Below the pieces are notes generated by a model that was not told where the DNA came from, ran no database searches, and saw only the letters and a program-made list of their open reading frames with translations. From CAVALG01 sp045576295 (GTDB taxonomy: Bacteria; Bacillota; Clostridia; Oscillospirales; Acutalibacteraceae): a stretch of 9,167 bases of DNA. The position numbers and the translations under genes are program-made. Shown piece after piece: positions 5,429 through 9,167 of the stretch. Where the stretch lies: NCBI GenBank assembly GCA_045576295.1, contig JAZNGF010000023.1, forward strand, positions 1 to 9,167. Direction: 5' to 3'. Numbering within the stretch: position 1 is the stretch's first letter; every line of letters starts with the position of its first letter.

Positions 5429-6289
5429 TTATTTTACAGAAAGCGACGATTCGATTAAATCGGCCGCGCCCTGCAGGTAATCGGTTATTTCAATATTTCT
5501 TTCAAACTCGCCCGAATCGGCAAGTTCGGCAAGGCGGGGTAAAATAGGCATTTTGCCAAGGCTTAAAACGCCTAATTCATCGCAAACGCCCGAAAGCCTG
5601 CTTTTGCCGAAAACTTCAATGTGCTTGCCGCAATCGGGGCAAAGCGCATAGCTCATATTTTCGATTATTCCAAGGGGTGAAACACCCATCATTTGGGTTA
5701 AATTAAACGCCTTTTTAACAATTAAGCCAACAAGTTCTTGCGGTGTGGTAACCGTGATGGCCGCATCAACTGCTATGCTTTGGAACACGGTTAGCGGAAC
5801 GTCGCCCGTTCCGGGTGGCATATCGATTAAAAGATAGTCGAGTTCTTCCCAGTACACATCGGTCCAAAACTGCTTTATTGCGCCGCCGATAACAGGGCCG
5901 CGCCAAGCAACGGGTGCTTCGGGGTTTTCGAGCAACAGGTTAACCGACATTATTTTAATACCGTTTGCAGTAATTGCAGGAAGTATCCCCTTATCGCACA
6001 TCATTGCGCGCTTATTAACGCCAAACATTTTAGGGATAGACGGGCCTGTAATATCGCCATCGAGAATACCAACATTATAACCCTTGCGGTTTAAAAGAAC
6101 AGCAAGAGAAGCAGTTACCATTGATTTGCCAACGCCGCCCTTACCGCTCATAACGGCGATAACCTTTTTAATGCGGCTGTGCTGGTTGCAGGGCTCTTTT
6201 TGCGGTGCGCCTTGGTGCCCCTCGGCTGATTTACAGCTGCTGCAGTCGCCCGTGCAGCCGCTTTTGTTGCATTTTCTATCGGTTGACAT
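5429..6289 (-). CDS. mrp: Mrp/NBP35-family iron-sulfur carrier P-loop ATPase
   Basis: A 286-residue cytosolic ATPase that assembles and delivers [4Fe-4S] clusters to apoproteins. It has the deviant Walker A SGKGGVGKS (48-56) with Lys50 and Lys55, the DGDITGPS segment (77-84), the switch DMPPGTGD (156-163), and ENMSYALCPDC (210-220) whose C217-x2-C220 holds the bridging cluster at the dimer interface. An N-terminal extension carries C7, C12, C16, C19 and C34, reminiscent of the NBP35 N-terminal cluster. The start chosen is ATG 6287-6289 with GGGGA at 6296-6300; an upstream in-frame TTG (6311-6313) would add eight residues but lacks a ribosome site. The DUF59 domain of many Mrp proteins is absent. 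It is followed at 26 bp by the EamA gene. Confidence 0.93.
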   Translation of the reverse strand: MSTDRKCNKSGCTGDCSSCKSAEGHQGAPQKEPCNQHSRIKKVIAVMSGKGGVGKSMVTASLAVLLNRKGYNVGILDGDITGPSIPKMFGVNKRAMMCDKGILPAITANGIKIMSVNLLLENPEAPVAWRGPVIGGAIKQFWTDVYWEELDYLLIDMPPGTGDVPLTVFQSIAVDAAITVTTPQELVGLIVKKAFNLTQMMGVSPLGIIENMSYALCPDCGKHIEVFGKSRLSGVCDELGVLSLGKMPILPRLAELADSGEFERNIEITDYLQGAADLIESSLSVK

Positions 6290-6339
6290 TTTTATTCCCC
6301 ATTTCTGCGGCAAATTAAGCCAAAATTATTATCCTTTTA

Positions 6340-6373
6340 ATTATATAATATTTGCTCCCCAATTAAAAGGGGG
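6340..6373 (-). promoter_or_regulatory. Candidate mrp promoter with adjacent inverted repeat
   Basis: On the minus strand a perfect TATAAT occurs at 6340-6345, about 50 bases before the mrp start. The -35 region at 17 bases is poor (TTTTAA). Just upstream is an inverted repeat CCCC-N8-GGGG (6357-6360 with 6369-6372) overlapping the expected -35 box, which could be a regulator site. The -10 box is seen; the regulator is speculative. The whole 6290-6430 spacer is otherwise A/T-rich with no gene. Confidence 0.35.
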
Positions 6374-6430
6374 TTTTAGTTTATTTTTAGCCGACTTTTG
6401 CGGCTTTATAGCCCAAATTTGCGGCCGTTT

Positions 6431-6465
6431 ATAAAAAAAGCCCCGGCAGATTTTGCCTGCCGAGG
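6431..6465 (-). terminator. Intrinsic terminator of the esterase-trmL operon
   Basis: On the minus strand a 9-bp GC-rich stem (CCTCGGCAG/CTGCCGGGG with one G-T pair; 6457-6465 with 6441-6449) has a 7-base loop and is followed at once by C and seven T's (6433-6440). It starts 16 bases after the trmL stop, so it ends that transcript and insulates mrp. Confidence 0.9.
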
Positions 6466-6481
6466 TGATTCATATTGGAAT

Positions 6482-6979
6482 TTACCATTCACTATTATGA
6501 AGCTGGCCAAAATTTTGAAGCGCGGGGTAATCCCACTGGCGAAGAACCTCGTAAATTCCAACACACACGGTGTTCGATAAATTTAAACTCCGCGCATCGC
6601 CCACCATTGGAAGCCTAACGCAACGGTCGCGATTTGCTTTTAATAATTCTTCGGGCAGGCCCTTTGTTTCCTTGCCGAAGATTAAAAAGCTGTTATCGGG
6701 GTAACTTACATCCGAATGGGTGTGAAGCGCCTTTGTTGTAAAATAATAAAATTCGCCGCCTGCGTTTTTAGACGCAAAATCTTCAAAATTTTCGTAATAG
6801 GTTATATCAAGCAAATGCCAGTAGTCGAGCCCTGCGCGCTTTAACTTTTTATCGTCGATAGTAAAGCCCATGGGTTTTACTATGTGAAGGCGTGCTCCCG
6901 TTGCCGCGCAGGAGCGCGCTATGTTGCCCGTGTTTTGGGGGATTTCGGGCTCAACCAACACAACATTTAATGTAGCCAT
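6482..6979 (-). CDS. trmL: tRNA (cytidine/uridine-34-2'-O)-methyltransferase TrmL
   Basis: A SPOUT-class, knotted-fold enzyme that 2'-O-methylates the wobble base of tRNA-Leu isoacceptors using S-adenosylmethionine. The 165 residues match the minimal TrmL (formerly YibK/CspR) length, without the extra RNA-binding domain of TrmH. Motif 1 is NTGNIARSC (16-24) with Arg22; motif 2 is FGKETKGLPEELL (101-113); motif 3 is RSLNLSNTVCVGIYEVLRQ (130-148), forming the AdoMet-binding knot. AAAGGAG lies about 8 bases before the start ATG. It follows the esterase gene by 21 bp, ends in the terminator at 6431-6465, and is probably translated from that shared message. Confidence 0.93.
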   Translation of the reverse strand: MATLNVVLVEPEIPQNTGNIARSCAATGARLHIVKPMGFTIDDKKLKRAGLDYWHLLDITYYENFEDFASKNAGGEFYYFTTKALHTHSDVSYPDNSFLIFGKETKGLPEELLKANRDRCVRLPMVGDARSLNLSNTVCVGIYEVLRQWDYPALQNFGQLHNSEW

Positions 6980-7000
6980 TAAGGGTCTCCTTTTCAGCCG

Positions 7001-7885
7001 TTAAAACAGCGGAGATTTTTTGTATTCGTCCTTCACGCGAATGCGATCGGTATATGGGGTTTTAGGCTGTGCGCCGTCGATCTCGCAACACCTTTTCAGC
7101 CAATCTATGCACATCGGAACCCAATTTGAAAACTCATGATCGTAATAATCAACCGTGTGTGTAGCGATTGTCATTCCGTGATATCCGTTTGAGAAAATAT
7201 GCAAATCAAACGGGATGTTCTTATCGGCCATAGCCGCCGCGAAAATAAGGCTGTCTTCCATTGGAACCAAGTGATCGTTAAAGGAATGGAATATGAATGC
7301 AGGCGGGGTGTGCTCGCCAACGTGGCGGCTAACCTCGATTTTTTCAATAACCTCGGCGCGGTTGCGATTACCGCAAATGCGGTCGAGCCCGTTTTCGCCT
7401 TCGTCGAGTGTCATCCAGGTTGTTGTAATCACGGGGTAGCCCAAAATTAAAAAGTTAGGTTTGTTTTCGCCGTTTTTGCAACCGCTTTTTTCCATAACCT
7501 CAGGGTCGTTCCACAGTGTTCCAAGGCTTGCTGTTAAATGGCCGCCTGCCGAAAAACCACCAACTGCGATTTTATCAGGGTCGAGATTATATTTTTCGGC
7601 ATTTGCGCGAATATCGCGCATTGCTCGCGAAAGCTCAACAAGCGGGCGGGGGAATTCGGCGTCTTTCCCCACTGAATATGTAAAAACAAAGGCCTGAAAG
7701 CCTGCCGCTAAAAACTGCTCGGCAACAACGTCGGCTTCGCGTTCAGAGCAAAACGCATAGCCGCCGCCGGGGCAAATTACAACGCCGGGGCGCTTTTCCA
7801 TTTTAGGAAGTTCGGGGTGAGCAGTGTTGCAAAAAACCCTGAGTTTAACGTTTTCGCCCGGGTAAATTATTTCTTCATATAACAT
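7001..7885 (-). CDS. Alpha/beta-hydrolase, acetyl-esterase/xylan-esterase-like
   Basis: A 294-residue cytosolic esterase of the alpha/beta-hydrolase fold (BD-FAE/acetylxylan-esterase-like, related to the hormone-sensitive lipase group). The oxyanion-hole motif CPGGGY (38-43) precedes the nucleophile elbow GFSAGGHLTAS (110-120) with Ser112. Asp204 in FNDHLVP and His236 in GYHGM complete the triad. It has no signal peptide, so its substrates would be small acetylated sugars, oligosaccharides or similar compounds taken into the cell; the exact ester is not predictable. AGAAGGAG lies about 7 bases upstream of ATG. It is the first gene of the pair with trmL, and its promoter must lie in 7886-8002, shared with the divergent M14 gene. 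A lone glycan esterase beside trmL suggests chance pairing rather than a pathway. Confidence 0.87.
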   Translation of the reverse strand: MLYEEIIYPGENVKLRVFCNTAHPELPKMEKRPGVVICPGGGYAFCSEREADVVAEQFLAAGFQAFVFTYSVGKDAEFPRPLVELSRAMRDIRANAEKYNLDPDKIAVGGFSAGGHLTASLGTLWNDPEVMEKSGCKNGENKPNFLILGYPVITTTWMTLDEGENGLDRICGNRNRAEVIEKIEVSRHVGEHTPPAFIFHSFNDHLVPMEDSLIFAAAMADKNIPFDLHIFSNGYHGMTIATHTVDYYDHEFSNWVPMCIDWLKRCCEIDGAQPKTPYTDRIRVKDEYKKSPLF

Positions 7886-8002
7886 AATTTTCTCCTTCTG
7901 CCGCGCCGCTTCACGGCTTGGCCCAAAAAGTTTTTAATGTAAAACATTTATTTCGCCCTTTAATCATAAATATGAATTACAAGATTAAAAGGAGCGGAAC
8001 TG
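7886..8002. promoter_or_regulatory. Divergent control region between the esterase and M14 genes
   Basis: This 117-bp spacer must hold promoters for both directions. On the minus strand TATGAT (7963-7968) is a 5/6 -10 box but has only a weak upstream hexamer. On the plus strand no convincing pair of boxes is seen. A short dyad AATGT-N3-ACATT (7936-7948) lies between the genes and could be an operator. The ribosome site of the M14 gene is AAAAGGAG at 7987-7994. Confidence 0.35.
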
Positions 8003-8905
8003 ATGAACAATATTATAGACCAAAAAGCCGAAAATTACAATAGCATTCTAAAATTTTGCAGGCAAATTTGCGCCGATTTTAGCGGCGCGCGTTATGAAAT
8101 TATTGGCCGAAGCATTGCAGGGCGCGACATCCCTGCCATAATCATTGGCAACACCGAAGACTATGCGCTTTATGCCGGCGGGTTTCACGGAAGCGAGCGG
8201 CTAACCGTGCTGCTGCTTGCCCACTTTGCAAACGAGCTTTGCAAAAGCCTGCGCGACGGCACCCCAATTTCCGACATACGGGCGGCAGGCCTTGTGTGGG
8301 ACAAGGGGCTTATAATTGTTCCCTGCGTTAATCCCGACGGTTATGAGGTTGCGCGGGCAGGCGCTAAAGAGGCGGGCGCGTTCGAAGGGCGAATTAAACG
8401 CCTTTGCAACGGTAACACGGAGCACTGGAACGCAAACCTTCGCGGGGTTGACATAAACCATAATTTCGATGCCGATTGGGACGATGTAAAGCGCGCCGAG
8501 AAAGCACACGGCATTTTCGGCCCCGGCCCCACAAAATACGGCGGCGAACACCCAATGAGCGAGCCCGAAACGCGCGCCATTGCCGGCCTTTGCAAAAAAT
8601 ACAAAATCAGGCACGTTTTGGCCTTTCATTCCCAAGGCGAGGTTATATACCCGCCACCCGAAGAACTTCGCATTCCGCGGGCCGAAAAAATGGCACAGCT
8701 GCTATCTACTTCAAGCGGATATGCGCTCGAAAGCCCCACAGGCACTGCCGTTGGCGGAGGGTTTAAAGATTGGTTTATTAAAGAGTTCGGCCGCCCCGGT
8801 TTTACGGTTGAAATAGGCAAGGGGCGCAACCCGCTGCCGCGCGAGCAGTTAGAGGAAATTTACAACCGCCTTAAAGAAATGCTAACGATTGGAATGCTGT
8901 TGTAA
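8003..8905 (+). CDS. M14-family zinc carboxypeptidase, cytosolic, muropeptide-peptidase-like
   Basis: A 300-residue metallopeptidase. Zinc ligands are H62 and E65 (FHGSER) and H209 (AFHSQG); the catalytic base is E270 (FTVEIG). NPDG (110-113) and NANLRGVDINHNF (143-155, with Arg147) form the carboxylate-binding and subsite region typical of the family. It has no signal peptide, propeptide or LysM domain, so it should act in the cytosol. The GVDxNxNF form and the catalytic-only build resemble gamma-D-glutamyl-diaminopimelate peptidases such as MpaA, which trim cell-wall tripeptides during recycling; that substrate is inferred. The ATG has AAAAGGAG 8 bases upstream. It is the only complete rightward gene, is divergent from the esterase, and is followed by repeats instead of a gene. 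Confidence 0.88.
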   Translation: MNNIIDQKAENYNSILKFCRQICADFSGARYEIIGRSIAGRDIPAIIIGNTEDYALYAGGFHGSERLTVLLLAHFANELCKSLRDGTPISDIRAAGLVWDKGLIIVPCVNPDGYEVARAGAKEAGAFEGRIKRLCNGNTEHWNANLRGVDINHNFDADWDDVKRAEKAHGIFGPGPTKYGGEHPMSEPETRAIAGLCKKYKIRHVLAFHSQGEVIYPPPEELRIPRAEKMAQLLSTSSGYALESPTGTAVGGGFKDWFIKEFGRPGFTVEIGKGRNPLPREQLEEIYNRLKEMLTIGMLL

Positions 8906-8911
8906 CTAAGC

Positions 8912-8948
8912 GAGTCGTAGGGGCGACTCACGAAGCGCCCGCAGGTGA
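8912..8948 (+). repeat. Degenerate GTAGGGGCG repeat with hairpin after the M14 gene
   Basis: GAGTCG/CGACTC (8912-8917 with 8924-8929) forms a 6-bp stem around TAGGGG. An alternative pairing joins GGGCG (8921-8925) with the CGCCC at 8936-8940. The motif GTAGGGGCG (8917-8925) recurs at 9022-9030. This resembles the TGTAGGGGCGACC... intergenic repeats seen in many Firmicutes (from memory). No T-run follows the hairpin, so it is not scored as a terminator. Confidence 0.5.
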
Positions 8949-9020
8949 CCGCTGGAATAGTTGTGTGGTAAATATAAAACCGCCCGCCACTACATATTCT
9001 ACGGTGGCTATCGGTTACAC

Positions 9021-9090
9021 TGTAGGGGCGTACCTAAAAAGGCTGCCGCCTGGGGGGAGGCTCTGCGCGCAGCGCGGTGGTGAGGGGTAG
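9021..9090 (-). repeat. GC-rich repeat related to the 2731 unit, inverted
   Basis: It begins TGTAGGGGCG (9021-9030) and continues into a block (9050-9089) whose minus-strand reading, CCCCTCACCACC...GCCTCCCCCC, has the same plan as the CCTCATCC...GCCACCTTCCCC unit at 2731 but with a different central palindrome (CTGCGCGCAG, 9063-9072). It is therefore a diverged subfamily in the opposite direction, facing the unit at 9121. No reading frame or RNA gene is apparent in 8906-9167. Confidence 0.5.
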
Positions 9091-9117
9091 GCACGTGAGT
9101 GCCGTTAACAATTTTTT
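9090..9117 (+). terminator. Weak possible terminator for the M14 transcript
   Basis: GGCAC/GTGCC (9090-9094 with 9099-9103) forms a 5-bp stem with a 4-base loop; six T's follow at 9112-9117, eight bases after the stem. The short stem and the gap make this a poor terminator, but it is the only candidate after the M14 gene in the window. Confidence 0.25.
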
Positions 9118-9120
9118 CTT

Positions 9121-9167
9121 AAACGCCGCATAAGCGGCTACACCTCATCCGTCGGCTTTGCCGCCAC
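9121..9167 (+). repeat. Second copy of the 2731-type repeat, cut by the window edge
   Basis: The last 47 bases match 2731-2777 closely, sharing AAACGCCGC, CTACACCTCATCCG, TCGGCTT-like and GCCGCCAC blocks. The first hairpin differs (GCCGC/GCGGC, 9125-9129 with 9134-9138), while CGGC/GCCG (9153-9156 with 9160-9163) is kept, so paired positions change together in places. The unit probably continues beyond the window. Confidence 0.7.

Noticed and set aside
6290..6313. TTG start for mrp at 6311-6313
   Set aside because: It has no ribosome site, while the ATG at 6289 has GGGGA at a proper distance and gives a typical Mrp N-terminus.
8201..8829. Several open frames on both strands within the M14 gene
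   Set aside because: They overlap a gene with full family motifs, have no ribosome sites and show no recognisable protein features; they are shadows of GC-rich coding sequence.
1..9167. Defence island, prophage, toxin-antitoxin or biosynthetic cluster
   Set aside because: All complete genes are intact housekeeping or general-metabolism types apart from the DUF5685/J-domain pair; no nuclease, reverse transcriptase, integrase (other than the IS tail) or modular synthase is present.

Overview
The window looks like chromosomal DNA of an anaerobic, gut-type Clostridia bacterium (Bacillota, perhaps Oscillospirales or a neighbouring order). The reasons are strong AAGGAG or AGGGGG ribosome sites, frequent TTA codons and TAA stops, a J-domain protein with a Cys-rich tail next to a DUF5685 protein, an NBP35-like Mrp, and GC-rich interspersed repeats between otherwise ordinary housekeeping genes. 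This placement is inferred from gene content and style; no marker gene is present.

Layout. The left edge (1-141) is the right end of an IS3-family element of the IS150 type: the last 34 codons of its transposase and its terminal inverted repeat. Then come leftward genes: acpP (acyl carrier protein), which has its own strong promoter, and a compact operon of a six-segment membrane protein, an M24 Xaa-Pro aminopeptidase and aroQ (3-dehydroquinate dehydratase). A 226-bp spacer at 2657-2882 carries a GC-rich repeat unit. Next is a translationally coupled leftward pair, DUF5685 protein then J-domain/TPR/Cys-tail protein, with a promoter overlapping the stop of the gene behind it. Behind that is the pair mrp (Fe-S carrier ATPase) then an EamA-type exporter. 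A clear intrinsic terminator at 6431-6465 closes the next leftward pair, an alpha/beta-hydrolase esterase then trmL (tRNA methyltransferase). Divergent from the esterase is the only complete rightward gene, a cytosolic M14 metallocarboxypeptidase. The last 262 bp contain no gene and hold degenerate repeats related to the one at 2731.

How the genes relate. Most are housekeeping: fatty acid synthesis (acpP), shikimate pathway (aroQ), peptide turnover (M24, M14), Fe-S assembly (mrp) and tRNA wobble modification (trmL). I see no defence system, CRISPR array, prophage or secondary-metabolite cluster. The most unusual item is the DUF5685 protein. It carries a DDxxD motif and, about 100 residues later, a DxxxD motif in a DAGED context. 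This pair resembles the two Asp-rich motifs of all-alpha isoprenoid synthases of the phytoene/squalene type. A Cys cluster precedes the pair, and the gene overlaps that of a J-domain protein whose tail has 11 cysteines in 28 residues. That pair is the best candidate here for an undescribed function.
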